Origin: Stutzerimonas azotifigens
GTDB lineage: Bacteria > Pseudomonadota > Gammaproteobacteria > Pseudomonadales > Pseudomonadaceae
Length of the DNA: 64,000 nucleotides
Assembly (NCBI RefSeq): GCF_013522725.1
Contig: NZ_JAAMRF010000006.1
Location: 248,001-312,000, forward strand
Direction: 5' to 3'
Shown here: positions 6,657 to 15,202 of the stretch, one piece after another
How the letters are laid out: every line of letters starts with the position of its first letter
Numbering within the stretch: the first letter of the stretch is position 1
Made by a program: the position numbers and the translations under genes
Notes under the pieces: model-generated
Database searches by the model: none
Seen by the model: only the letters and a program-made list of their open reading frames with translations
What the model was told of the DNA's origin: nothing

Positions 6657-9632
6657 ATGAACATGCATCAGAGCACTGCCGAGGCCGCTACCGGCCATAT
6701 CGGGCGTCGCCAGGCCCGCGTCGAGGACGCCGCCCTGCTGCGCGGGCTCGGCCGCTACGCCGACGACGTGGCCACGCCGCCCGGCACCCTGCATGCCGCC
6801 ATCGTCCGCTCGCCCCATGCGCATGCTCGCGTGCTGTCCGTCGACGCGTCCGCCGCCCTGACCATGCCCGGGGTGCACGGCGTGCTCACCGGCGAGGACG
6901 TCAAGCGCTGGGCCAATCCCTTCCCGGTCGGCGTGCGCGCGCCGATGGAGCACTGGTGCCTGGCGGTGGACAAGGTCCGCTACGTCGGCGAGCCGGTCTG
7001 CGTGGTGATCGCCGACGACCGCTACCTGGCCGAGGACGCGCTGGACGCGGTGAAGGTGGAATACGAGCCGCTGCCGGTGATCGTCGATCCGGAAGCGGCC
7101 ACCGCCGAGGACGCGCCGGTGCTGCACGAGGCGGTCGGCAGCAACGTGGTCAACGAGCGGCACTTCCGCTACGGCGAGCCCGAGGAGGCCTTCGCCAAGG
7201 CCGCGCGGCGGGTGGCGATCAAGGTCCACTACCCGCGCAACTCCTGCACCCCGATCGAGTGCTACGTGGTGCTCGGCCAGTACCAGCCGGCCACCGGCAC
7301 CTACGAGGTGCTTTCCAACTTCCAGGGCCCCTACGCCCTGCATTCGGTCATGTCGCGGGCGCTGAACGTGCCTGGCAACCGCCTGCGCCTGCGCACCCCG
7401 CCGGATTCGGGTGGCAGCTTCGGCATCAAGCAGGGCGTGTTCCCCTACATCGTGCTCATGGGCCTGGCGGCGCGGAAGGTCGGCGCCCCGGTGAAGTGGG
7501 TCGAGGACCGCCTCGAGCATCTGCAGGCCTCTTCCAGCGCGACCAACCGGGTCTGCGAGATCGAGGCGGCGGTGGAAGCCGACGGCCGCGTGCTGGCGCT
7601 GAAATACGACCAGATCGACGACTGCGGCGGCTACCTTCGCGCTCCCGAGCCGGCCACCTTCTACCGCATGCACGGCAACCTCACCGGCGCCTACGCGATC
7701 CGCAACCTGCTGGTGCGCAACCGCGTGGTGCTGACCAACAAGGTGCCGAGCGGCCTGAACCGCGGCTTCGGCGGCGGCCAGGTGTACTTCGCCCTGGAGC
7801 GACTGATGCACCAGGTCGCCGTCGAGCTGGACCTGGATCCGCTCGAGGTGATCCGCCGCAACCTGGTCCCGGCCGGCGCCTTCCCCTACCGCGCCGCCGC
7901 CGGCGCGCTGCTCGATTCCGGCGACTACCCGGCGGCGATCGAACTGGCGGTGCGCGACGGCGGGCTCGACGAGCTGCTGCGCCGCCGCGAGCAGGCGCGC
8001 GCCGAGGGACGGATCTACGGCATCGGCTACACCGCGGCGGTAGAGCCGTCGATTTCCAACATGGGCTACATCACCACCGCGATGACGCCCGAGGAGCGGC
8101 GCAAGGCCGGACCGAAGAACGGCGCGGTGAGTACCGCCACCGTCAGCGTCGGCCCGCTCGGCGACGTCTCGGTGCATGTCTCCTCCACGCCGCAGGGCCA
8201 GGGCCACCAGACGGTGGTGGCGCAGATCGTCGCCGAGGTGCTCGGCGTGGCGCTCGACGGCATCAGCGCCAACGTCGAGCTGGACACCGGCAAGGACGCC
8301 TGGTCGATCGCCTCGGGCAACTATTCCAGTCGTTTTGCCGGCGCCGTCGCCGGCTCGGTCTACAACGCCGCGATGCGCATCCGCGAGCGCATGGCCGGCA
8401 TCGCCGCCGCCATGTGGGAGGTCCCGGCCGAGGACGTGCGCTTCGCCGGCGGAAAGGTGTTCGTCGAGGGCGGGCCGAGCCAGCCGTTCCACCGCATCGC
8501 CGGCGCCACCCACTGGTCGCCCGGCCTGCTGCCCGAAGGAGAGCTCGGCGGTCTGCGCGAGACCGCCTTCTGGAGCCCACCGCAGCTGACCGCGCCGAGC
8601 GACGAGGACTGCATCAACAGCTCGCTGTGCTACGGCTTCATCTTCGATATCTGCGCCGTGGAGATCGACCGGGTCACCGGTGAGGTGCACATCGACCGCT
8701 ACGTCACCTGCCACGACGCCGGACGCATCCTCAACCCGATGCTGGTCGACGGTCAGATCCGCGGCGGCTTCACCCAGGCCCTGGGCGTGGCGCTGATGGA
8801 GGAATTCGCCTACGCCAACGACGGCAGCTTCCTCTCCGGCACCTTCGCCGACTACCTGGTGCCGACCGCGCCGGAAGCGGTGGAGCCGGTGATCCTGCAC
8901 ATGGAGACCCCCTCCCCGTTCACCCCGCTGGGCGCCAAGGGCGTCGGCGAAGGCAACAACATGAGCACCCCGGTGTGCATCGCCAACGCCGTGGCCGACG
9001 CCCTCGGCCGCTCGGACATCCGCCTGCCGCTGACGCCGTCCCGGGTGCGCACGATGATCGGCATCGACGAGCCGCCGGCGCCCGAGGGCATGGTGCTCGA
9101 CGCGCCCAGGGTGGCCGGCGGCTCCAGCCTGCAGGCCGAGGGCTCGGTGGAGATCCCCGCCTCGCCGCAACAGGTGTACGACGCCCTGCTCGATCCGGAA
9201 ACGCTGAAGGCGATCATCCCCGGCTGCCATGCGCTGGAGCTGGAAAGCGAGAACCACTACCGCGCCGACGTCACCGTGGGGGTCGGCATGATCCGCGCGC
9301 GCTTCGCCGCCCGGGTCGGCCTGACCGACCTCGACCCGCCACATTCGCTGAAGCTGTCCGGCTCCGGCAACAGCCCGATGGGCTCGGCCACCGGCAGCGC
9401 GCGGGTGCGCTTCGTCGAGCTGGAAAACGGCCACACCCGCCTCGAATACGCCTACGACGCCGCTGTCAGCGGCAAGGTCGCCGCGGTCGGCGGGCGCATG
9501 CTGCAAAGCGCCTCGAAAGTGATCATCGGGCAGATTTTCACCCGCCTGGCGCAGCGCCTGACCGGCGCGCCGGTGCGCAGCGGTGTGTGGCAACGCCTGC
9601 TCGGCCTGTTTGGCAAGGGAGGTGCGCGATGA
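6657..9632 (+). CDS. hmfA: 2-furoyl-CoA dehydrogenase, molybdopterin subunit, fused to a CoxG-like domain
   Basis: A 991-residue protein. Residues 15-800 are the large subunit of a xanthine dehydrogenase/CO dehydrogenase-type molybdenum hydroxylase: GLGRYADDV, a GGSFGIKQG loop at about 257, TPQGQGHQT at about 510, HDAGRILNP, and the active-site KGVGEG with Glu765. Residues 823-960 form a CoxG-like SRPBCC domain (GSVEIPASPQQVYDALLDPE, IIPGC). The large-medium-small gene order, followed by a CoA ligase and a crotonase, matches hmfABCDE, in which furoyl-CoA is hydroxylated at C5. The start at 6657 (MNMHQS) is chosen; an in-frame ATG 17 codons earlier has no better ribosome site. The substrate is inferred from context. 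Confidence 0.75.
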   Translation: MNMHQSTAEAATGHIGRRQARVEDAALLRGLGRYADDVATPPGTLHAAIVRSPHAHARVLSVDASAALTMPGVHGVLTGEDVKRWANPFPVGVRAPMEHWCLAVDKVRYVGEPVCVVIADDRYLAEDALDAVKVEYEPLPVIVDPEAATAEDAPVLHEAVGSNVVNERHFRYGEPEEAFAKAARRVAIKVHYPRNSCTPIECYVVLGQYQPATGTYEVLSNFQGPYALHSVMSRALNVPGNRLRLRTPPDSGGSFGIKQGVFPYIVLMGLAARKVGAPVKWVEDRLEHLQASSSATNRVCEIEAAVEADGRVLALKYDQIDDCGGYLRAPEPATFYRMHGNLTGAYAIRNLLVRNRVVLTNKVPSGLNRGFGGGQVYFALERLMHQVAVELDLDPLEVIRRNLVPAGAFPYRAAAGALLDSGDYPAAIELAVRDGGLDELLRRREQARAEGRIYGIGYTAAVEPSISNMGYITTAMTPEERRKAGPKNGAVSTATVSVGPLGDVSVHVSSTPQGQGHQTVVAQIVAEVLGVALDGISANVELDTGKDAWSIASGNYSSRFAGAVAGSVYNAAMRIRERMAGIAAAMWEVPAEDVRFAGGKVFVEGGPSQPFHRIAGATHWSPGLLPEGELGGLRETAFWSPPQLTAPSDEDCINSSLCYGFIFDICAVEIDRVTGEVHIDRYVTCHDAGRILNPMLVDGQIRGGFTQALGVALMEEFAYANDGSFLSGTFADYLVPTAPEAVEPVILHMETPSPFTPLGAKGVGEGNNMSTPVCIANAVADALGRSDIRLPLTPSRVRTMIGIDEPPAPEGMVLDAPRVAGGSSLQAEGSVEIPASPQQVYDALLDPETLKAIIPGCHALELESENHYRADVTVGVGMIRARFAARVGLTDLDPPHSLKLSGSGNSPMGSATGSARVRFVELENGHTRLEYAYDAAVSGKVAAVGGRMLQSASKVIIGQIFTRLAQRLTGAPVRSGVWQRLLGLFGKGGAR

Positions 9633-10456
9633 AACCGGCCGCATTCGATTACGTCCGCGTCGCCAGCAAGCGCGAGGCGCTGGAAATCCTCGCCGAGCAC
9701 GGCGAGCAGGCCCGCATCATCGCCGGCGGCCAGTCGCTGATGGCGGTGCTGAACATGCGCCTGGCACAGCCGAAGGTGCTGGTCGACATCAACCATGCCG
9801 GGGACCTGCACGACCTCAACGTCGAGCGCGGCCATCTGCTCGTCGGCGCAGCCGTGCGCCAGGTCGAGCTGATGGACCGCGCCAGCCTGGCCGACGAGGT
9901 GCCGCTGCTGGCCCGCGCGCTGCCCTGGATCGGCCACTTCCAAACGCGCAACCGCGGCACCGTGTGCGGCTCGGTGGCGCACGCCGACCCCAGCGCCGAG
10001 ATCCCCCTGTGCCTGGTCACCCTGGGTGGGCGCGTGGTGCTCGAGTCGCTCAAGGGTAAGCGCCGGGAAGTGCCGGCGGCGGAGTTCTTCCAGGGCGTGC
10101 TGACCACCGCCCGGCGCCCGGACGAGCTGGTCAGCGAGGTGCATTTCCCGCTGGCCGATCCGGCGGTGCGCTACCGCTTCCGCGAAGTGGCCATGCGCCA
10201 CGGCGACTTCGCCCTGGTGGCGCTGGCCGCCTGCATCCGCGACGACGCGGTCGAGCTCGGCATCGGCGGCGTCTCCGACCGTCCGGTACTGCGCCGCCTG
10301 CCACGCGGTGCGGAACTGCCCGAGGCACTCAACGCTTTCGCCTGGTCGCTCGGCGCGCAGGACGACGTACACGCCAGCGCGGCGTACCGGCGTCACCTGG
10401 TGCGCGAGCTCGGCCGGCAACTGATCGAGGAACAGGACCATGCGCGCGCCAGCTGA
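9629..10456 (+). CDS. hmfB: 2-furoyl-CoA dehydrogenase, FAD subunit
   Basis: A 275-residue CoxM-type flavoprotein subunit of the molybdenum hydroxylase. The FAD-binding segment ARIIAGGQSLMAVLNMRLAQP (about residues 30-50) and the second FAD motif TRNRGTVCGSVAHADPSAEIP (about 108-128) are intact. The C-terminal domain is the usual medium-subunit cap. Its ATG overlaps the hmfA stop (ATGA) and its end overlaps hmfC by 17 bases, so the three subunits are translationally coupled. It passes electrons from the Fe-S subunit to the electron acceptor. Family assignment is firm; furoyl-CoA specificity is inferred from neighbours. Confidence 0.8.
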   Translation: MKPAAFDYVRVASKREALEILAEHGEQARIIAGGQSLMAVLNMRLAQPKVLVDINHAGDLHDLNVERGHLLVGAAVRQVELMDRASLADEVPLLARALPWIGHFQTRNRGTVCGSVAHADPSAEIPLCLVTLGGRVVLESLKGKRREVPAAEFFQGVLTTARRPDELVSEVHFPLADPAVRYRFREVAMRHGDFALVALAACIRDDAVELGIGGVSDRPVLRRLPRGAELPEALNAFAWSLGAQDDVHASAAYRRHLVRELGRQLIEEQDHARAS

Positions 10457-10976
10457 CCAACGTTTTCCCATCCGCCTGCAACTCAACGGACGCACGCGCC
10501 AGGGGCATGCCGAGCCGCGCATGCAGCTGTGCGACTTCCTTCGCTACGAGCTCGGCGCAACCGGCGTGCACGTCGGTTGCGAGCACGGCGTCTGCGGCGC
10601 CTGCACGGTGCTGGTGGACGGCGTCGCCTCGCGCTCGTGCCTGATGCTCGCGGTGCAAGCCCACGAACGGCGCATCGACACCGTCGAATCGCTGGCCCGC
10701 GACGATGTGATGAACGACCTGCAGCAGGCCTTCAGCCGCCATCACGCGCTGCAGTGCGGCTTCTGCACCAGCGGCATCCTGATGTCTTGCGTGGAATTCC
10801 TCGAGCGCGTGCCCGAGCCCGACGAGGCCCAGGTGCGCGACATGCTGTCCGGCCACCTGTGCCGCTGCACTGGATACACCGGCATGGTCCAGGCGGTGCT
10901 CGAAGTGGCGCGCCAGCGCGGCGCCCAACAGCAAGCCCCACAACAACAAGAAGCCTTGGAGAACACCCATGTTTGA
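10440..10976 (+). CDS. hmfC: 2-furoyl-CoA dehydrogenase, [2Fe-2S] subunit
   Basis: A 178-residue CoxS-type iron-sulfur subunit. The plant-type [2Fe-2S] cluster motif is CEHGVCGACTVLVDG (about residues 47-61) with a further Cys in SRSC. The second cluster motif is CGFCTSGILMSC...CRCTGY (about 104-146). The last 20 residues are a Gln/Ala-rich tail. It overlaps hmfB at the start and hmfD at the end (the hmfD ATG lies eight bases before its stop region), which points to one polycistronic message. It relays electrons from the molybdenum centre to FAD. Confidence 0.85.
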   Translation: MRAPADQRFPIRLQLNGRTRQGHAEPRMQLCDFLRYELGATGVHVGCEHGVCGACTVLVDGVASRSCLMLAVQAHERRIDTVESLARDDVMNDLQQAFSRHHALQCGFCTSGILMSCVEFLERVPEPDEAQVRDMLSGHLCRCTGYTGMVQAVLEVARQRGAQQQAPQQQEALENTHV

Positions 10977-12501
10977 TTTAGGACGCAGCTTTCTCGCCGC
11001 GGTCGAACGCCGCCCCGGGGCGGTGGCGATCAGCGACGGTGCGCTGAAGAAGACCTACGAGCAATGGTTCGCCGACATCCAGCGCGCCGCCCACGGGCTC
11101 GAACGCCTCGGCCTCGGCAAGGGCGACCACCTGGTGGCGGTGATGCAGAACCGCTGGCAGATGGCGACGCTGCACTGGGCCTGCCAGTTCAGCGGCATCG
11201 TCATGACCCCGCTGAACTGGCGCTGCACCACCGACGACCTGAACTGGTGCCTGGCCGATGCCGACGCTCGCGCGCTGGTGCACGACGATTCCTCCGCCGA
11301 GGCGGTGAATGCCTGCGGCCGACTGCAGGTGCCCTGCGTCAGCGTCGGCGACTCGTCCGCCGAAGGCGCGCTGAGCTTCGAACAGCTGTGCGCTGAAGCA
11401 CCGGGCGAAACCATCCTGCGCGCCGGCCCCGAGGACTGGTCGCTGATGCTCTACACCTCCGGCACCACCAGCCGGCCCAAGGGCGTGCCGCGCCGGCATC
11501 GCGCCGAGCGCGCGGCGGCGGTGGCGCACGTGGCGCAGAACCTCTACGGCCACGAGGAGTGCACCCTCGGCGTGATGCCGCTGTACCACACCATGGGCGT
11601 GCGCTCGCTGCTGTCGATGACGCTGATCGACGGGCACTTCGTCTGCGTGCCGAAGTTCGACGTCGAGGCCACGCTGGATGCCATCGAGCGCGAAAAGATC
11701 AGCAACCTCTACCTGGTGCCAACGCTCTACCACATGCTCATCGAGCACCCGGCGTTCAGCCCCGAGCGGGTCGCCAGCGTGCGCAAGATCGGCTTCGCCG
11801 GCGCGCCCATGAGCGACGGCCTGATGCGCCGGGTTGAAGCGGCCTTCCGCCCCGAGCTGTTCGTCAACCACTACGGCAGCTCGGAGATCTACACCTTCAC
11901 CATCGACCAGAGCGCCGCCCGCAAGCCCGGCTCCTCCGGCCGCTGCGCGCTGAACCAGCGGATTCGCGTGGTCAGCCTCGACGCCCAGTCTCCGTCACAG
12001 ATCGCCAAGCCCAACGAGGAAGGCCAGATCATCGCCGACCTGGCCAGCGACGAGGCCTTCGAGGGCTATTGGAAGCGCCCCGACGCCGACGCCAAGTCGC
12101 TGCGCGAAGGCTGGTACTTCACCTCCGACACCGGTTATTTCGATGAGGACGGCGACCTGTTCGTCACCGGACGGGTCGACGACCTGATCATCACCGGTGG
12201 CGAGAACGTCAGCCCGGCGGAGATCGAGAACGCCCTGTCGCTACATCCCGCGGTCGAGGAAATCGCCGTGGTCGGCCTGCCCGACGAACAATGGGGCAAG
12301 TTGATCGCCGCCTTCATCAAGCTGCGCTATCCGGTCAGCGAAGAGGAACTCGACGCCCACTGCGTCGCCTCGGGCCTCGCCCGCTTCAAGCGCCCGCGCC
12401 GCTACGAGTTCATCGAGCAGATTCCCAAATCCCCGGTCGGCAAGATCCTGCGCCGCGTGCTGGTGGCCCAGTACGGCGGCGAGCTCAAGGCCGCCAGCTG
12501 A
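10969..12501 (+). CDS. hmfD: AMP-forming acyl-CoA synthetase, likely 2-furoyl-CoA synthetase
   Basis: A 510-residue ANL-superfamily ligase. The P-loop-like motif YTSGTTSRPKG starts near residue 161, the A5-like YGSSEIYTF near 303, the hinge motif GWYFTSDTGYF near 382 and the catalytic Lys492 lies in KSPVGKILRR. It would activate an aromatic or heteroaromatic acid with ATP and CoA. Position directly after a three-subunit molybdenum hydroxylase and before a crotonase fits HmfD, which makes 2-furoyl-CoA. Benzoate-like or thiophene acids are alternatives. The start overlaps hmfC. Confidence 0.78.
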   Translation: MFDLGRSFLAAVERRPGAVAISDGALKKTYEQWFADIQRAAHGLERLGLGKGDHLVAVMQNRWQMATLHWACQFSGIVMTPLNWRCTTDDLNWCLADADARALVHDDSSAEAVNACGRLQVPCVSVGDSSAEGALSFEQLCAEAPGETILRAGPEDWSLMLYTSGTTSRPKGVPRRHRAERAAAVAHVAQNLYGHEECTLGVMPLYHTMGVRSLLSMTLIDGHFVCVPKFDVEATLDAIEREKISNLYLVPTLYHMLIEHPAFSPERVASVRKIGFAGAPMSDGLMRRVEAAFRPELFVNHYGSSEIYTFTIDQSAARKPGSSGRCALNQRIRVVSLDAQSPSQIAKPNEEGQIIADLASDEAFEGYWKRPDADAKSLREGWYFTSDTGYFDEDGDLFVTGRVDDLIITGGENVSPAEIENALSLHPAVEEIAVVGLPDEQWGKLIAAFIKLRYPVSEEELDAHCVASGLARFKRPRRYEFIEQIPKSPVGKILRRVLVAQYGGELKAAS

Positions 12502-12526
12502 CCCCCGATCAACAAGAGGAAAGACC

Positions 12527-13330
12527 ATGAACACCACTACGCCCGAGCAGTTTCTGGACAACGAATTCGACGGTTTCACCGTCGAGGTCGACACCGCCCG
12601 CGAGCGCGCCGACATCATTCTCGGCCGCCCGCCGTACAACGTCATCGCCATGAGCCAGCGCGAAACGCTGCGCCAGGTGTTCGAGGCGCTGGACGCACAC
12701 CCCGGCGTGCGCGTGATCGTGCTGCGCGCCCAGGGCGAGCACTTCTCCAGCGGCGGCGACATCAAGGGCTTCCTTGAGGCTTCGCCGGAACACGTCTCCA
12801 AACTGGCCTGGAACGTGGCCGCGCCCGAGCGCTGCACCAAGCCGGTGATCTCCGCCAACCGCGGCTACACCTTCGGCGTCGGCTTCGAGCTGTCGCTGGC
12901 CTGCGATTTCCGCATCGCCTCGGAAACCACGCGCTACGCGCTGCCGGAGCAGAACCTCGGGCAGATCCCTGGCTCCGGCGGCTCGGCGCGCCTGCAGAAG
13001 ATGATCGGCATAGCCCGCACCAAGCACATGGTCATGCGCGCCAAGCGCGTCACCGGCCAGCAGGCCTACGACTGGGGCTTCGTCACCGAATGCGTGCCGG
13101 ATGCCGAGCTGGAAAGCACGGTGGACGCGCTGGTGGACGAACTGCGCCGCTTCTCGCCGCTGGCCCAGCGCACCGCGAAGAAGCTGATCAACGACAACGA
13201 GGACGCGCCGCTGAAAGTGGCCATCGAGATGGAAGGCCACTGCTACAGCCGCCTGCGCAGCTCGGCGGACTTCAAGGAAGGGGTCGAGGCGTTCCACGGC
13301 AAGCGACCCGCCGTCTTCCGTGGGGAGTGA
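12527..13330 (+). CDS. hmfE: Crotonase-fold hydrolase, likely 2-oxoglutaroyl-CoA hydrolase
   Basis: A 267-residue enoyl-CoA hydratase/isomerase family protein. The oxyanion-hole segments are FSSGGDIKGF (about residues 74-83) and RGYTFGVGFELSLACDFRIASE (about 110-131). The C-terminal RLRSSADFKEGVEAFHGKRPAVF is typical of the family. In the hmf pathway HmfE hydrolyses the CoA ester formed after ring hydroxylation and opening, releasing 2-oxoglutarate. Here it follows hmfD by 25 bp with an AAGAGGAAA ribosome-binding site. The crotonase call is certain; the hydrolase function is inferred from gene order. Confidence 0.72.
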   Translation: MNTTTPEQFLDNEFDGFTVEVDTARERADIILGRPPYNVIAMSQRETLRQVFEALDAHPGVRVIVLRAQGEHFSSGGDIKGFLEASPEHVSKLAWNVAAPERCTKPVISANRGYTFGVGFELSLACDFRIASETTRYALPEQNLGQIPGSGGSARLQKMIGIARTKHMVMRAKRVTGQQAYDWGFVTECVPDAELESTVDALVDELRRFSPLAQRTAKKLINDNEDAPLKVAIEMEGHCYSRLRSSADFKEGVEAFHGKRPAVFRGE

Positions 13331-13342
13331 GTTGCGCGGCAC

Positions 13343-13534
13343 CTGAGAGCCTGTTCACGGTCTCGCGAGCTAGAGCGATGCAAGGCAAAACAAGCGAGGA
13401 ACGGTCGGAGTCGCGGGCGACTTTACGAGTTGTAAATGAGCATTCCGACCGGGTCGCGCCAGACCGGGCTGGCGCACCAGCTTGTTTTTAACGCAGCAGC
13501 GCCGACGCGCAGCAGATCGTGAACAAGTTCTGAG
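13343..13534. repeat. MITE/REP-like palindromic intergenic element
   Basis: A 192-bp element between hmfE and the BenE-type gene. Its ends are 21-bp terminal inverted repeats (13343-13363 and 13514-13534) matching at 17 positions, with core TGTTCACGRTCT. Inside are a perfect nested pair, AAAACAAGC (13387-13395) and GCTTGTTTT (13480-13488), and a central TTTAC/GTAAA hairpin, so the whole unit can fold into a long hairpin. There is no coding sequence. It resembles non-autonomous repeats dispersed in P. stutzeri genomes, but only one copy lies in this window. Confidence 0.65.
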
Positions 13535-13618
13535 CCACACCCTGCACGCGTGCCGCCCACCACGGGGCGGCACTCGGCGAACGACCGGACGCAAACAACA
13601 ACAAGCGAAGGCGTTGCC

Positions 13619-14845
13619 ATGACCCAGAACCTGTCCCATCCGGCAGTCGACATCCCGCCTGCCGCCGGCGAGCCCTCGCTGCGCCGTGCACTCAACTCCA
13701 AGTCCATCAGCGCCGGGGTGGTCGCCGCCCTGTTCGGCTGCACCGGCCCGGCGCTGGTGGTGATCAATGCCGCCGAGGCCGGCCGCCTGAGCAACGCCCA
13801 GACGGTGGCCTGGTTGTTCGCTATCTACGTCCTCGGCGGGCTCATCAGCCTGTTCCTGGCGTTGCGCTACCGACAGCCGATCTGCGGTGCCTATACCATT
13901 CCCGGCGCCGCGATCCTGTCGGCGTCGCTCACCGTCATCCCGTTCAGCGACGCGGTCGGCGCCTTCATCATGAGCGGCGTGCTGGTCTTCGTGCTCGGTA
14001 TCACCGGGCTGATCGGCCGGCTGATGCGCTGGCTGCCGATGCCGATCGTGATGGCGATGATCGCCGGGGCGATGATCCGCTTCGCCACCGGTTCGGTGGA
14101 CGCCATCGTCAGCGCGCCGCTGATCGCCGGTGCCGCCGCGCTGAGTTTCTTTCTGGTCACCCGCTTCTCGCGCTCGGTACCGCCGGTACTGGTCGCTGGC
14201 GTCGTCGGGCTGGCGATGGCCTTCGCCTTCGGACAGTTGCAGCCGGCCAACGTGAACATCGCCTGGGTGATGCCGACCCTCACGGCGCCCACCTTTTCCC
14301 TCGACGCCTTCCTGGCCATCACCATCCCGCTCACGGCGCTGGTGATCGGCGCCGAGAACGCCCAGGCCACCGGCGTGCTGATGGCCGAAGGGTATCGCCC
14401 GCCGATCAACGCGATGACCATCATCAGCGGCATCGGCGGTGCGCTGGCAGGTCTGCTGGGTGGCCACAACGCCAACATCGCCGGACCTATGACGGCCATC
14501 TGCTCGTCGGAGCAGGCCGGCGACGATCCGCGGCTGCGCTACGGCGCGGCGCTGGTCAACGGCGTGCTGTTCGCCCTGTTCGGCCTGTTCGCCGGGCTGG
14601 CGGTGCCCTTCATCCTGGCGTTTCCCAAGGCGCTGATCGTGGTGATCGCCGGGCTGGCGATGATCGGCGTGCTGCTCGGCTCGCTGCAGCAGGCGTTCCA
14701 GAAGGGCGGCGCCTGCCAGATCGGCGCCTTCGTGGCGCTGGCGGTCGCGATGAGCCAGTTCACCCTGCTGGGCATCAGCTCGCCGTTCTGGGCGCTGTTG
14801 TTCGGCGTCGCGGTGTCCTGGCTGCTCGGCGAGATCAAGCGCTAG
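13619..14845 (+). CDS. BenE-family benzoate/aromatic acid transporter
   Basis: A 408-residue inner-membrane protein with about 11-12 transmembrane helices, of the benzoate:H+ symporter (BenE) family. Family-like features are SAGVVAALFGCTGPALVVINAA near residue 30, ICGAYTIPGAAIL near 88, and GGHNANIAGPMTAICSSEQAG near 280. In this island it most likely imports an aromatic or furan carboxylate such as 2-furoate. It is separated from hmfE by the palindromic element, so it may have its own promoter. ATG at 13619 is chosen because upstream in-frame codons fall in non-conserved intergenic sequence. Confidence 0.78.
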   Translation: MTQNLSHPAVDIPPAAGEPSLRRALNSKSISAGVVAALFGCTGPALVVINAAEAGRLSNAQTVAWLFAIYVLGGLISLFLALRYRQPICGAYTIPGAAILSASLTVIPFSDAVGAFIMSGVLVFVLGITGLIGRLMRWLPMPIVMAMIAGAMIRFATGSVDAIVSAPLIAGAAALSFFLVTRFSRSVPPVLVAGVVGLAMAFAFGQLQPANVNIAWVMPTLTAPTFSLDAFLAITIPLTALVIGAENAQATGVLMAEGYRPPINAMTIISGIGGALAGLLGGHNANIAGPMTAICSSEQAGDDPRLRYGAALVNGVLFALFGLFAGLAVPFILAFPKALIVVIAGLAMIGVLLGSLQQAFQKGGACQIGAFVALAVAMSQFTLLGISSPFWALLFGVAVSWLLGEIKR

Positions 14846-15202
14846 CGCGTTTTCAGCTAGAGCTGCGCCTGATGGCGCGTATCAAAATTCGTTAATGGCC
14901 AGGTGCTCCGGCAGCCACATAAGATGAAGCCGAAGCACCCGGTCCGGAAACATCCACCGGACCGGCAAACTACCGACAAAAACAACAACGGTGAACCGCC
15001 ATGCCTACCCATCTTCTTCGTGGGTTGCCCCCCCGTCCTGCAGCCATCGCTCCGCCGGTAAGACCTCCGCGCCCACATGCGCCATCCGCACGCGCGCGCA
15101 CCCGCCCCGCCGAAGACGCCTGACAGCTACGACCTGCACGGTCCCCGTGCATTGCAGCTTCGCGCCTCCGGCCCCGGTCATCACCCGATACGGCAGACAA
15201 TC
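14846..15202 (+). promoter_or_regulatory. Control region upstream of the TRAP-TAXI operon
   Basis: A 357-bp non-coding region. It holds the dyad CTGAT-GGCGCGT-ATCAA (14869-14885), nearly identical to a dyad upstream of the hmfF gene (24315-24331), and a perfect 7-bp hairpin GGTCCGG/CCGGACC (14941-14947 and 14957-14963). The short frames here (for example from 14991) lack ribosome sites and recognisable sequence. It is probably the promoter-operator of the transporter genes downstream. Confidence 0.45.
14869..14885. promoter_or_regulatory. Candidate operator, copy 2
   Basis: The second copy of the dyad, with one imperfect arm: CTGAT-GGCGCGT-ATCAA. It lies just after the BenE-type gene and about 320 bp before the TRAP permease start. 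Recurrence at two promoter-type regions of one island suggests a shared regulator. Confidence 0.4.

Noticed and set aside
6491..8683. A 730-codon plus-strand frame overlapping hmfA
   Set aside because: Arg/Gly/Ala-dominated out-of-frame translation of hmfA; no recognisable domain.
6630..9644. A 1004-codon open frame antisense to the molybdenum hydroxylase large subunit
   Set aside because: It mirrors hmfA at very high GC and is rich in His, Arg, Asp, Gly and Ala without motifs, typical of a shadow frame. The plus-strand protein has clear family motifs throughout.
12527..13330. Calling the crotonase a fatty-acid beta-oxidation enoyl-CoA hydratase
   Set aside because: No thiolase or acyl-CoA dehydrogenase is nearby, and the hmfABCD context makes a pathway-specific hydrolase more likely.
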